Shown here: positions 47,601-62,600 of the stretch, in pieces
Layout: every line of letters begins with the position of its first letter
How positions within the stretch are numbered: position 1 is the first letter of the stretch
DNA from: Geobacter sp.
Lineage (GTDB): Bacteria; Desulfobacterota; Desulfuromonadia; Geobacterales; Pseudopelobacteraceae
Reading direction: 5' to 3'
DNA: 64,000 nucleotides
NCBI GenBank assembly: GCA_003574895.1
Contig: PJFB01000001.1
Span: 62,001-126,000, forward strand
Notes under the pieces: generated by a model
Seen by the model: only the letters and a program-made list of their open reading frames with translations
Databases searched by the model: none
What the model was told of the DNA's origin: nothing
Program-made: the position numbers and the translations under genes

Positions 47601-50600
47601 TTACCGGCAACGTGATTGCCAATACCATCGAGGCCGAGATCCTGAACAACGCCCGGGTCACCACCACCAATAACGGCAAGGTCGATCTTGATGCCACGTC
47701 GAAGGCCGGCATCATCGGCGTCACCGTCGGTGTGGCCGGGTCCGGCACGGTGGCGGTCAATGCCACCGGATTCGGTAACGTGATCGCCAATACCATCGAT
47801 GCCTCGATCCTGGGCGGTTCGACGGTTACGGCGGCCGGCCTGGTGAATCAGTCGGCAAAAGATCAGTCCGGTATCCGTTCCCTTGCCCTCAGCGTGGCTG
47901 GTTCCGGTGCCGTGTCCGTGGGCGCCCTGATCGGTGCCAATGTCATCGCCAATTCCATCACCGCCCTGGTGTCCGGTTCCACGGTCTCCAGCGGCTCGAC
48001 CCTGGACCTTGCCGCCGAATCCTCAGCCAGTGTCCTCAGTTTCTCCACCGGCGTGGCCGGCTCCGGCGCGGTTTCGGTGCTGGTCTCCCTGGCAGCCAAC
48101 GTCGTCACCAATACTGTCGAGGCTGGAGTTATCAATGATGGGGCAACCGCCTCCGACGTCGATGCCGTCGGCGCAGTCAGCGTCTCAGCCAAGGATTCCT
48201 CCACCGTGGACTCCATGGCCATCGGCGTCTCCGGCACCGGCGGCGTTGCGGTGGGGGTGGCGCTCTCCACCAACATCATCACCAACACCGTCACGGCAAC
48301 CATCAGCGGCTCAACCCTTGATACCCAGGGAACCTTGGGCCTGTCAGCCCTCTCCCAGGAGGTCATCCGGACCGTTGCCGTGGGCGTATCGGGATCGGGC
48401 GGGGTCGCGGTGCAGATGACGGCCCTGGGGAATATCATCGCCAACACCGTGACCGCCACCATTGACGACGCCACGGTCACGGCTGCCGGCGACGTCTCCC
48501 TGGCGGCCCAGGACCTGGCGCCCAGTGTCATTCCGGACTGGATACTCGTACCGAAAGTCACCATCGACGTTGCGGCCTCCGGCGTGGTGGATACGGCCGA
48601 CGATTCGATCAAGGTCGGGGCAAACCGGTGGCGCACCGGCGATACCATTGTGTACGATAATGGCGGCGGTACGGACATCGGCGGCCTGACGTCGGGCACG
48701 ACCTACTTTGCCATTGCCGTGGACAACGATCCGACAAGGATTAGGCTGGCGGCCACTGCCGACGATGCGAAAAACGGCAACGCCATCAATCTCACTTCCA
48801 CCGGCATCGGCGCCCAGACCTTTGTCAACGAAACCCTGGGCGGCTCCCTCGATCTCACCGCCAATATCCTTTCCCTGAACGTCAGCGTGGCCGGCACCGG
48901 CGGCGTTGCGGTCAACGGCGCCTTCACCGGCAACGTGATTGCCAATACCATCAGGTCCGGCATCAGCAATGCCACCGTCACCACCACGAACAGCGGCAAG
49001 GTGGCCCTCAACACGAAATCCTCCGCGGCCATCGTCTCCGCCACCATCGGGGTGGCCGGCTCCGGTGCTGTAGCGGTCAATGCCACCGGTTTCGGCAATG
49101 TGATCGCCAATACGGTCGATGCCTCCATCACGGGCGGCTCCCATGTGCAGGCTGCCGGAGCGGTGGCCCAGTCGGCCACCGACCAGTCGAAGATCTACTC
49201 CCTTGCCGTCAGCGTGGCCGGTACCGGCGGCGTCGCCGTGGGCGCCCTGATCGGCGCCAACGTCATTACCGACACCATAACGGCCCAGATAGCGGGCTCG
49301 ACGGTGTCGAGCGGTTCGACCCTGGATCTTGCCGCCGAATCAGCGGCCAGTATCATGGGGCTCACCACCGGTGTGGCCGGCTCCGGGGCCGGGGCCGGGG
49401 TACTCTCCCTTTCCGCCAACGTCATCAGCACCACCGTCAAGGCCGGCATCGTCAAGGAGGAGGCAACCGCCTCCGATGTCGATGCCACCGGCGGCGTCAC
49501 CATATCGGCCAAGGACCGGGCCACCATCGATGCCCTGGCTATCGGCGTGTCCGGCACCGGCGGCGGCGCGGTGGGGCTGGCCCTGTCGGCCAACGTCATC
49601 ACCAATACGATCCAGGCCGCCATCAGCGGCTCGACCCTGGATACCCAGTCAACACTGACCATGACCGCCGAGTCTTCCGAGATCATCCGGGCCGCGGCCA
49701 TCGGCGTCTCCGGTTCGGGCGGCTTTGCCGTGCAGCTGACGGCTATGGGGAATGTCATCGCCAACACGGTGACCGCGACCATTGCCGATTCCGCCACGGT
49801 CAAGACCGGCGATGATGTCACCATCACGGCCAAGGACGTGGCGCCGTCGATCATACCTGCCTGGCTGCTGCCGGCAGGTGCCCAGACGACCCTGGACAAT
49901 GCCATGGCCGATTCACCGGTCAAGGATCTGACCCATACCAATATCCTGGCGGTCATGGTCGGCGTGGCCGGCACCGGCGGGGTGGCGGTCAACGGGGTCT
50001 TCTCGGGCAACAGCATCACCAATACGATCACGGCCACGGTCGATCACTCGACCCTGCTGGCCGGGGTCAATGCTGCCGGCACCGTGACCAACGCCAATGC
50101 CGACATCTCCCTCGGAACCGAATCCAGCTCGGGGATCATCTCGCTCACCGTCGGCGTGGCCGGATCGGGCGGCGCCTCGATCAATGCCACCGGTTTCGGC
50201 AACGGGATCGCCAACACGGTTGCCGCCAATATCACGGCCTCCATCGTCAAGTCAGGCGGCATGGTGGCCCTTGACGCCGATGACGCCGCAGACATCAAGG
50301 CGCTGGGGATCGGCGTGGCCGGATCGGGCAGCGATGCGTACGGCGTGCTGGCCGCAGTCAACGTCATTACCGACAGGGTCACGGCCAACATCAGCAGCTC
50401 CTCCGTCACCAGCGGTGCGGCGCTGTCCCAGTCCGCCACATCCGATGCCGCCATGTTCTCGGCGGTCTGCGGCGTTGCTGCCGCGGGCATGAGCGCCGGC
50501 AACCTGGTGCTGGCAGGCAATGTGGTCACCGATACCACCGAGGCGAAGATCACCGATTCGTCGACGGTCTACAGCACCGGTGCGCTCACCCAGAGCGCCA

Positions 50601-53600
50601 CCAACACCACCAGTATCGACGGCATCGCCTTCGGCCTGGCCGCATCGGCCCTCGGCGCCGCTGGCGGCGCTTTGGCTGCCAATGTTATCGTCAACAGCAC
50701 CAACACCGGCATCAGCGATTCCACCTTGACGACCCTGTCGTCCCTCTCCATGACCGCACTCTCCTCGTCGGTCATCCGGGCCCTGAACCTGGGCGTGGCC
50801 GCCTCGGGCGGCTTTGCCATGCAGCTGACAGTCCTGGGTAACGACATCACCAACACGACCACCGCCAACATCACCACATCTACGGTATCGGCCAACGGCG
50901 CCATGACCCTGTCGGCCATTGATAGCGCGCCCGGCGCCGTGCCGGCCATGCTCCTGACCAGCGATCAGCAGGCCAAACTCACTGCTGCGCTCGAGGATTC
51001 GCCGTTCAAGGATTTCGCCCATACCAACATCCTGGCCCTCAACATCAGCGTTGCCGCCTCAGGCTCCATGGCATTCAACGCCTCCCTCATGGGGAACAGC
51101 ATCATCGATACCGTGCAGGCCGACATCGTCAATTCCACGGTTACCAAGAGCCTCAGCCTGACCCAGACCGCCACCTCCAGCGCCGGCATCATGGCCCTCT
51201 CCGCCGGGGTGGGGGTTGCCGGCGACGTTGCGGCCAACATCACCGGTTTCGGCAACTTCATCAAGAACACCGTCGATGCCTCCATAACGGGCGGTTCCAC
51301 GGTCCATACCACCAACAGCTCCACGCAAACCGCCACCGACAGTTCCAGTATCGACTCCATCGGCCTGGGGCTGGCCGGCTCCGGTATTGCCGCCATCAAT
51401 GGCGTGGTCGGTTATAACCGTATTCAGGATTCCATCACGGCCCAGGTCATCGGCTCCACCCTGACAAGCGATGGCGCCGTTTCGCTCTCGGCATCATCCG
51501 ATGCCTCCATCAAGAGCTTTGTGGGCGGCGTGGCCGCTTCGGGTCTTGTGGCGGCACAGCTTTCCCTGACCCTCAACGACATCAGTAACACCATCGCAGC
51601 CTCCATCATAAACAATGGTACAATCCGCTCCACGGTGCATGCCGGCGGCAACTTCTCCCTCTCCGCTACCGACAGCTCCACCATGGATTCGGTGGCGATC
51701 GGCCTTTCTGCTTCCGGTTTTGCGGCCGGAGGGGCAGCGGTATCGAAGAACACCATCGCCAATACGGTGACAACGGCCATCACCTTGTCTGACGCCACGT
51801 CAGGCGCCGATGCTGCGCTCACCGCCACCTCGTCGGACATCATTCGCTCCTATGCCATCGGCGTGGCAGGCTCGGGTCTGGGGGCGCTCAATGCCTCCCT
51901 CACCCTGAATGATCTGGGGAATACGGTTTCTTCGACCATCGTCAACGGAACCCTCACCGCCACGGGCAGCGCATCCCTGACAGCCTTGGACATCGCACCG
52001 GCAGTTGTCCCGGATTTCAACTCGGCCGTTGCCGCACCCGCTGCTATCGTCAACAAGCTGACCGCCGCGATTAACGGCACGTCTGTGAATCCGAACGCCA
52101 ATATCGTCTCCTTTGCCGGCAGCATCTCCGTCGCCGGTGTGGCGGCCCTTGGTGCAGCGGTTGCGAACAATACCATTCACAACACAGTCACGGCGGAGAT
52201 CGTTGACTCAACGGTAACCGCCACCAACGGCGCCATCTCTATCACCGCCGATTCCACGGCTGCCATCTCCTCACTTGCAGCAGGTTTCGGTGTTTCAGCC
52301 GGTGTGGCGGCCAATGCCTCGGTAGTGAACAATGAAATCACCAGCACCGTCACCGCCGACATCCGGGGGAATTCCACTGTCTCCGCCGGCGGCAATGTTA
52401 CGCTGAAGGCGACGGGCAAGGCAGCCATAGATGCGGTCACGTTCAGCCTTTCCGGTGGGTTAGCAGCCGTTGGCGGATCGGTTCTCGTGAACACGATCGA
52501 CACCAAAACCCAGGCCTATGTGGCCGGCACCTCCGCCGCCGCACCGGTGACGATCAATAATGCCAAGACGCTCTCCCTGAGCGCCGATACCACCTACGAC
52601 GTGGCCGGCCGGAGCATCGGTGCCACGGGCGGGCTCGTCGCCGGCGGCGCCTCAGTAACCGACACCACGGTCTCCGGCACCACATCGGCCTACATCGGCG
52701 ATTATGCTGTAATCGGCAAGAACGGTTCCGTGGATGACGTCGAGATTTCGGCAAGCTCCACAATCACCGTCTCATCCGAGGCCGATGGCCTTTCCGCCGG
52801 TATCGGCAGCGGTACCGGCAATGAGGCGACTGCGACCATCGATCCACTGGTGGCTGCCTATATCGGTAAGGCTGATATCAGGACTACGAATGATGTCACC
52901 CTGAACGCCGATGCCACGGTAACCGCCGAGACGGATGCGAAGGGGATCAGCGTGGGCGCCCTCAGTGTGGGCGTCTCCCTGGCCACGTCCGAAATCAAGC
53001 CGACGGTGAAGACCTATATCGACGAGGGCGCTTCCGTGATGGGGCGCAACCTCACTATGACCTCCCATGCCGACAATACCGCCGATGCCTACGGCAATGC
53101 CTCCGGCGGCGGACTCATCGGCGGCAACGGCACTGATATCGATGCCATTGTCACTCCGACCATCATGGCCTTTGTGGGCGATGGCGCGGCACTGGCACTG
53201 ACCGGCATCCTGACGGTCGCCTCCAAGTCGGAGGAAGAGGCCAAGGCCAAGGCCGAAGGGCTGACCGTGGGCATCGTCGGCGTCGGCGTGGTACTCTCCA
53301 ACGCTAAGGTCAGGCCCGATATCGACACCTACATCGGTAATGCCCAGATCAGCGCCTACGGCATCAGCCTGCAGACGCTGCACAACTACGACGACAACGG
53401 GGCAGTTATTGACAAGGGGGCCGACGCAACGGCCTATGCGCCGGGCGGCGGGCTGATCGCCGCCAACGGTGCGGTGGCCACCGCAACCTCGGATGCCCAG
53501 CTGGATACCCGGGTCAATGCCGGCGCCAGGCTGACGGCGGGGAGCGACATCTCCCTCCTGTCCCAGGCCGACAACACGGCCACGGCGGACTCCGAAGGGC

Positions 53601-56600
53601 TGACCGTGGGCGCGCTCGCCATCGGTGCGGTTTCCGCCACTGCCGCCAGCAAGGGGAGCACCCTGGCCCATATGGATGCCGTCCAGGCCACGGCCGGCCA
53701 TAACCTGTCCATCGTTGCCGACGGCTCCAATGCCGCCCAGGCCACGGTAAAATCCGCCACGGGCGGTATCCTCGCCATTGGCGGCGAGAACGCTGCCACG
53801 GCCACCATTACCCCGACGATCAGCGCCTATGCCACCGGCTCGACCCTGAAGGCCGGTAACGATCTGACCGTCAACGCCCATGGCACTGTTGCCGCCGCTG
53901 CCGATGCCCGTGGCATCAGCGCCGGCGCGCTTGCCGTGGGGGTCAGCAGGGCGACCTCGACGGTAACCCCCACCATCAGCGCCTACATCGGCGGCGGCTC
54001 GAAAACCATCAGCGCCTCCACCCTGTCGGTGCTGGCTTCCCTGTCGGTCCCCACCAATGGTTACTCCGCCCAATCGTTCGCCACCGGAAGCTCCGGTGCC
54101 CTGATCGGCGTCAGCGCCACCTCCAGCTCGGCCACGACCGGCGGCACGGTCACCGGCTATGTGGCCGACAACACGGTCCTCTCGGTTTCCAACTCCATCG
54201 CCGTGAATGCCACGGGTGACAGCAAGCAGCAGGCCAGGACCGACAGCAGCAACTACGGCTTCATTGCCGCCGGGTCAAACGACAGCTATGCGACCTCCAC
54301 GCTCGTCACCGACTCCTATCTGGGCAACGGCGTGACCATCAGCGCCGGCGATCCCATCGGCGGCCTCGTGGACGGACAGCTCTATTACGTCGTGGTGGAC
54401 AACATCCGTGCCTTCATCCCGGCATCCGCCATCAGCGGCAACTGGATCGACCTGGGCGCCGACAACGGCCTGAAGAGCGGCGACATGATCTCCTACAACA
54501 CCGGCGTATCGACCAACAGCGCGGTGGGCGGGCTGACCAATACCGGTACCTACTACGTTGAGGTGGACAGCAGCAATCCGAACAGGATCCGTCTGTACGA
54601 CTTCAGCACGACCAATGTGGACACGACCGATCCGAACTCAGTCAAGTTCTACGTCAGGAATGCCGACGGCTCCAGTGGCGGTGTCGCGTCCGCCATCACC
54701 CTGAACGCAGCCGCGGCCACCGGCACCGGCCACCGGTTCACCATTCTGAACCCGACCAGGGTCAAACTGGCCACATCCTACTCCAACGCCACCTCTTCCC
54801 TGCTGTCGCCCACCACGATCGATCTTACGGACCCGGCGGTCCTGGGGGGAAGCCAGACCCTGACCCCCACATCGGTCTACAATCCGACCCCCTTGAGCTT
54901 CGATCCGGCCACGGCGCTGCACGCTGCCAGTAACGCCATCGACCTGGGGGCATCGAACGGCCTGGCTACCGGCGATACGGTCGTCTACCACAAAGGGAAC
55001 GGCCCGGCACTCCTGGTCACCGCCTCCGGCACCGATTACAACTTTGCCGGCGCAGTCTCCGGCAGCGGCGGCCTGGTGTCGGGCAATGCCTCGTCATCCA
55101 CCGTGATCTCGACCAGCACCACCCGCGCCCATATCGGCACCGACGGCAGCAGTGCCGCTGACATCCTGAACGTATCGAGCCTGAAGATCGCCTCCAGCCA
55201 TACGGCACTGTTCGACAGCCAGACCAATTCCATGTCGGCCGGCGGGCTGAACGTGAGCGGCGCCTCGGCCAGGAACACCGACACCAGCACGGTGGAGGCG
55301 AAGCTGGGGGGCAATGCAGCTGTCACCACCCTCGATTTCCAGATCACCAGCGTCAACACGGCCCGCAAGAACCTCCTGGGAGCCGATCAGTACAACGTCC
55401 AGGCAGGGCAGGGTGGCGTGGCGAACGGCATGGCCGGCGAGAGCGTCACCACCATCACCAACAATACCTACGCCACCGTGGGCGACGGCGCCAGGGTCAC
55501 GGTGACCGGCGACATCCTCAATCCGGGCAATTTCCTGCTCTCCACCTATAACGACGTGGAAGGGTACGACGACGTCAAGCTGGACTCCGGCGGTTTGATC
55601 AACTGCGCCGGCGCCACCAGCCACATCATCGCCAATGAGAATGCCTATTCCCAGATCGGCAACAACGCCACGATCAGCACCGTCGGCACCGTGGACCTCC
55701 AGTCCCGGACCCGCGGCGTGCTCACGGTGGAACCCCAGGTCCATACCTACGGCCTGGCTTCGGCCGGTGCCGTGGATGGCCAGGCCATCGTCAACGAGAT
55801 CGATCAGGCCAACGTGGGGACCAATACCGTCATCGACGCCAAGGGGAACATCAATCTCCTGGCCGGCCGGGACCGGGACGGCGTGCGCAACACCTTCCTG
55901 ATCACCTCCCGTGGCGACGAACTGAATGCCTCGGTCATCCCGATCAGCAGCCTGAAGTCCGATGGCGAGGTGTTCGAGTACAATACCATCTCCATCGGCC
56001 TCGGCTCCACCCTCCTGGCGGGCCGCGACGCCGCGCTCCTGGCGGAGCAGAACAGCCCCACGACCATCAAGGCCTCGGGCGCCGGCAAGAGCTGGCTCTC
56101 GGCCATTGCCGACGGCATCAACGCCCTCACGGGGGGCGGTATTTCCGACGAACTGAAGGGTGGTACCTCGAAGGACGAGCGGCACACCTCGGTCGTCGTG
56201 AATGGCACTATCGAGGTCGGCACCCTCAAGAACCAGTCGATCCTCATTCCCAAGGATTTCGTCACCAATCCCGATGCCGTGGTCACCAGGACCGACGGCA
56301 TGCCGGACCCGGTCTTGAGCACGGAATCCATTGCCAGCAACCTGATCAAGGAATGGAAGCACTGGCAGGACCTGCGGACCCTGTACGCGGGTGACGCCGC
56401 CGCCGTGGCCGCCTACACGGTGGAGATCAGCCGGGTCGAGGAGCAGATGAAGGCCATCGGCCTCTACGATGCGACCCACAATGTCTATCTCTCCTCCTAT
56501 GCCGCCCCCTACGTCACCCTGTCCGACATCTGGGCCCAGGCGGGCATCATCAGGATCAACGGCGACGACCTGACCGGCAACGGTTCCCTCAAGGCCCCGG

Positions 56601-59600
56601 GCGACGTGACGATCACCATCGAGAACGACAGCCCGGCCAACCTGCGGCTCAACAGCATCACCATCCCGGACAACGGCGGCGGCGTCGTGATGTTCAACGG
56701 CGCCAGCATCACGAAACCGTCCGACGTCCTGAACAAGAGCGGCCAGATCCCCACGGGGCTCAGTTTCGATGTCACGGCCACCGGCAGCACCCCCCAGATC
56801 ATCATCAAGAACACCTTCGATGCCGACAACCCGGTCAACAGTGGTAGTGCGACCTACAAGGACTTCACGTCACCCAGCGTCGAGATCGACGGCGATATCT
56901 CCAACGTGCTCGGTCTGGTGTCCATCACCTCGGCCGGCAGCATCTACTCCAATGCGAACATCACCGCCGGCGACCTGGAGATGATCACCGGTCAGGACTT
57001 CGTGCAGAGCTACATCGATGCGCTCTACACGGCCGGCAACAATCCGGGCACCACTTGGGCCGCCGCAGCCGACGCCGCCCGGGCCTCGGGGCTGTCGAGC
57101 TACACCACCACCAACGGCTCCGGCTCCAACACCGCCATCAACTCTGCCGTCAGTGCGGCCCTGAACGCGACGACCACCACCACGGTCAACCTGGAAGACT
57201 CCTCGACCAATCCGAACACCCTGAACGGCAAGGGGAACATCATTGCCGCCAACAATGTCTACATCAGCGCCAAGTACCTGAACATCGCCGGCACGGTGCA
57301 GAGCGGCATGCCGGTACGCACCGTGACCATCGACAACGTCGCGGACCTCGCCAGGATCGAAGCGGCGAAGACGATCTACACCCTGTACCGTCAGGGAGTC
57401 ACCTACCTGACCAAGGCCTCGGCCGAATCCTACGGCCTCGACAGCGCCGTGTTCGGTAGCGGCTGGACTACCGACGTCATCGGCAGCACCTGGTACGGAA
57501 CCCCCATCTACGGCACCACCGAGATGAAGCTCAGCCTTTCCGATTACATGGGCCAGGTCTACGGCCTGTCCACCGATGACTGGAAATCGTTCACCTTGCC
57601 GCTCACCGGCACCAACAACATCAAGGTCAACTTCAACGTCGAAAAGAACCGCCTCGAAGTCTGGTCCGCCAAGGTCCAGGGGGGCTACATGGAGCTGTTC
57701 GGTCAGATCGTCAGCACCGGCGGCGGCCAGCTCAACGTCATGGACGGCTACGGCAGCGTGACGGTCAAGAACCAGACCGGCTACGATGTGGTGGTCAACC
57801 AGCTCGACGCAGGGGAGGGCGTGAACGGCGAGCTGAAGATCATCGATACCTCGTTCAAGGACAGCACCGGCGCCCTGCGGGTTACGGAGTACTACCGTGA
57901 GAACGGCGTCGTCAAGACCAAGACCTACTATCAGGCCACGGTCCTGGATCCGGTGACGAAACAGTATGTGGTTCAGGAAAAAGACGTGACCTACGGCTCC
58001 GGGACCGGGGCCCGTTCCGGCGTCTACGACACCCAGAGCGGCATGCGCTATTACTGGGCAACGGGCCAGAATTACCAGGTCAAGACGGTTACGACCTACG
58101 CCAGTTCCGACTGGCTCGGAATCGACGCCCTTGCCGCTGATCCGGGCAATATCGTGGACGGCCCCCACCGGGAGAACATCGACCCCAAACCGATCAGGGA
58201 GCCGGGCGAGTATGTGGCCCAGTCCACGGATACCAGCGATTACTCCTACAACCACTATGTCATCAATACCAGCGGCGACTCGAAGTCCGAACGGACCTGG
58301 AGCACCTCAACCTGGTACGGCAAGAACACCTATTACGATGAAGTCACCGTCGTCAACGGCAAGAAGGATATCTGGGCCAACAGCATCCGGGCCGACCGGC
58401 AGATCGGCATCAGCTTCATCGGTTTCGACGCTGGCGATTCCAGGGTCGGGGTCACTGTCGAGAGCGGTGGCGCCATCCTGCTCAACGGTTCCATCAACGA
58501 CCCGTCCGGCAGCACCAAACTGACCGCAGGCGGCCAGATCGCCCTGATCAACGAGGATGCCGTCATCGGCGGCGGCAGCATCGCCTTGTCCGCAGGCACC
58601 GGTATCGGCGTCGGCACGACCCTGAATACCGAAGTGACCAACAGCGGCACCGGCACCCTGAGCGCCATCACCACCACGGGTGATATCCGCATCAGCGAAC
58701 TGACCGGCGACCTGAAGCTCGGCATGGTCACCACCTCCACCAGCAACGGGGATGTGGCCCTGAGCGCCAGGGGCACTATCTACGGCGCCAGCAGCGACAC
58801 CCTGATCAGCGGCGGGGCCATCACCCTCACCTCGCTGTATGGCGGCATCGGCACCCTGGGGACCGGCGGCACGGCGGACTCGTTGGGATCGGGCGCCCAG
58901 GCCCTCAGGATCGACAGCGGCACCAATGCCGCCCGGGATGTGGTGACGGCCACGGCCTCCCAGAGCGTCTATCTCAAGGAAACCAGCGGCGATATGAACC
59001 TGTACAAGGCGCAAAGCGGCGCCGACGTCAGGATCGAGGTGACAAACGGCAGCCTGATCGATGCCAACACCACCGCCACCCGCGACGACCGCACCACCGA
59101 GCAGTTGCTGGCGCTCTGGACCCGGATGCAGGCAACGGAGGATACGGCCGGCCTGAGCATCATTGCCACCATCACCGCCTACCAGAATACCAAGACCCAG
59201 GAATACCAGACCTACTGGCGATATCGCGCCCAGCAGGAGGCCCAGACCGGCAATAGTGCGTTCGACCCCACCTACCAGGTCACCCTGTCCGCCGCGGAAG
59301 AGGCGGCCTACAGCGCCTATTACGGTTCCGCCTGGGATGCGACCCTCAAGACGACCCTGGAGAACGAACGGACCGCCCAGTACCGCGCATTGCACCGAAC
59401 CTACGGCAACGTCACAGCCGCCTTTGACCCCAACTGGGCCTACAGTGTGGACGATCCGGCGCTGCACCAGACCTTCGGCAGCGCCGCGGTATCCGGCAAC
59501 ACCATCGCCATCGGCAGCAATGTCTTCACCACGGGGCAGGCCGTGACCTACCACAGCGGCACTGGCGGCTCCATAGCCGGGCTGGTGGACGGATACAACT

Positions 59601-62600
59601 ACTATGTCGTCAAGGATGCGAACGACCCCGACAAGATCATGCTGGCGACCACGGCTGCCAACGCGGAAGCGAATACGCCGATCGTCATTACCCTGGGCGC
59701 CGTGGCCGGCACCGGGAACTGGTTCTCGGACGGCGACGTGCTGAAACAGCGCGCGGCCTGGAGCGAGAGCATGCTGAAGAACTCGGTCAGCGCCAGCATT
59801 CTCCAGCCCAAATTGGTTACCTCCACCGGTTCGGATATCGAAGACCCCAATATTGTGGGCCACAGTATCTACGTTTCCACCTCCGCTGACATCGGGACCA
59901 TCAAGGGCGATCCGGTCAAGTTCACCCTGCCGCTCAACAATGCGCTGACCGATGAGCAGAAGGTGATCCTGGCAGCGGCTGAACGCAAGGACGTGACCTA
60001 TTTCAATGCCGCAGGCGATGACATTACCGACAACGTCACCGGTCCGAACCCCACGGAAACTATTGCCTGGCTCATGGTCAACCCGGTTGACGACATTAAT
60101 GTCTCTGCGACGGGTGTCGTCGATCTCCAGGCAGGGGGCAAGGCCAATATCGGCTCCGAGGGACCCTTGGCCATCGATCACATCACGGCGGCCGGCGAAG
60201 TCAGGGTCAAGGGTAAGAGCGGCCTGAGCGACGCCAGAACCGCTGCCACCGGCCTGGCCCTGGCCAATATCACCGGCGGCGACATCATCCTGGAAGGGGG
60301 CGGCGGCGGTATAGGTGACAGCTCCACGCCGCTGGATATCGTGCTGACCGGCTCCAGGGGGCTGACCGCCAGGGCGGGCGGCGACATCTACATCAATGCC
60401 GAGAGCAACCTGCAGCTGATGGAGGTCTCCTCCGCCGGCGGCCTCGTGAACCTGGTCAGCAGCGGTTCCATTGCCGATGCCTACGGTGACGGCACCGTGC
60501 TGGCGGACATGGCCAAGGTCATCACCGCGTCATCGATCTACCTCCAGGCGGCCGGCGCCATCGGCACCGCCACCAACTACATCGAGACCCAGTCGGGCAG
60601 CATCACGGCCCGGGCCGGCGGCAACATCTACCTGTATGAAAATTCCAACCACGCCATGGTCGTCGATACGGTGACCTCCACCGGCGGCGGTGTCTTCCTC
60701 AAGGCCAACTTCGGCATCGTGCGCCAGGATGACGCCACCCTGCACACCAACGTCACCGGCACCATCGTCGACCTCACCTCCCTGGGCAGCACCATCGGCG
60801 AATCCGGCGGCCATGCCCTGTTCGTCAATACCACGAGCGCAACCCCAGGCTTGGGGCTGAGCACCTCCAGCTTCGGCGGCACCTACATCGAGGCCCTGGA
60901 CGGCAGTCTGTACCTGAACAGCGTGGCGGCCAACAACGGCGGCGACGCCTTCATCACTGCCATCAACGGGGCCATCCTGAATGCCAGGAACGACGGCGGC
61001 TCCAATGTCGTTGCCGGCCATACCCGCCTGTTTGCCAAGGGTGATGTGGGCACCGCCGGCAACAAGCTCTTCTCCCAGATCAGCAGGCTGGAGGGGCAGT
61101 CCACAACCGGTTCCGTCTATATCCAGAATACCGGGGACATGACCGTTGACGGCGAAGGCGTCACTGCCTTTAAGGCAACGTCCATTACCAATCTGTGTAC
61201 GATCACCATCGACAGTTACGTGTCAGGCAGCACGGTCACTATCGCCACCGATGATACCGATGACGACAGCCTGCTGATCACCGACACCGCCGTCATCGGC
61301 GCCACCGGGACCGTGACGCTCCATGGCGGGGACCTGGTCCGGATCGCCCAGGGAGCCCTGGTCGAATCGACGGGCAGCACCATTACCGTTTCCGGAGCGG
61401 ATGATGACGGCACCGGGACCCTGTTTGAACTGTACGGCACCCTCAGTGCTGCGGCGGTGACCATTGACGGCAGTAACCATGCCGATACCATCGTGCTCAC
61501 CAACACCACCAGCCCGACCACCATCAACGCCGCAGACGGAGACGACCTCATCTACATCGGCAGCAACGCCACCCCGGCCGGCAATACCGGCGGTACGGTC
61601 GCCACCATCACGGCCCCCCTGACCATCAACGGCGATGGCGGCAGCGATACGGTCGTCATCGACGATACGGCGGATGACGCTGTCAACGCACTGCTGCTGA
61701 CCAATACGACCATCACCGGCATCAGCCCGGCAGTCATCACCTACGGCACGCTGGAAGACCTGAACATCAACATGGGGAACGCCGGCAATACCGTAACGGT
61801 CCGGAGCACCCAGGCCGGAACGGGCACAACCATCCGCACCGGGAGCGGTGCGGATACCGTCTATGCCGGCAGCACCGACGACAACGGCACGAGCACGCTG
61901 AACGACCTGCTGGGACCGCTGGCCTTCGACGGCCAGGGGGGCAGCGACCTCCTCAGGCTCAACGACATGGGGGACGCCTCCGACAATACCGGCACCCTTT
62001 CGGCGAACGCCATCACCGGCCTGGGCACGGCCGGGGTCGCCTATCAGGGGATCGAGACCGTGACGGTGGACCTGGGGAGCGGCAGCGACCGGTTCTCCAT
62101 CCAGAGCACCAACGGCGCGACGCTGACCTATGTCAATGCCAATGCCGGCGACGATCAGGTGACGGTGGGGGATGCCGCCCATTCCCTCGCGGCCACTGCC
62201 GGTTTGCTCACCATCACCGGCGGTACTGGTGCCGATGGTCTGGTGATCGACAACTCCGCCGCGACCTCTTCCCAGAGCGGCACCTTGACCTCCGCGCTCC
62301 TGACCGGCTTCGGCCTGGGCAGCGCCATTGATTATCAGCAATTCGAAAACTTCGGCCTCACCCTCGGCACCGGCGACGATACCCTGTACGTGGCCTCCAC
62401 CATCGACGGGACCAATGTCATCAACCTGAACGACGGCAACGATGTGGTCAACATCGATACCGTCGGCGGCAGCGTAACGCCGGTGAAGAGCGGCAGCCTC
62501 ACGGTCTGGGGCGGCGCCGGCAATGACACCTTCCGGGTGAACTACGATGCCGCCGGTAAACAGACCTTCCTGAACGGCATCCACGGCGAGCTGACCCTCC

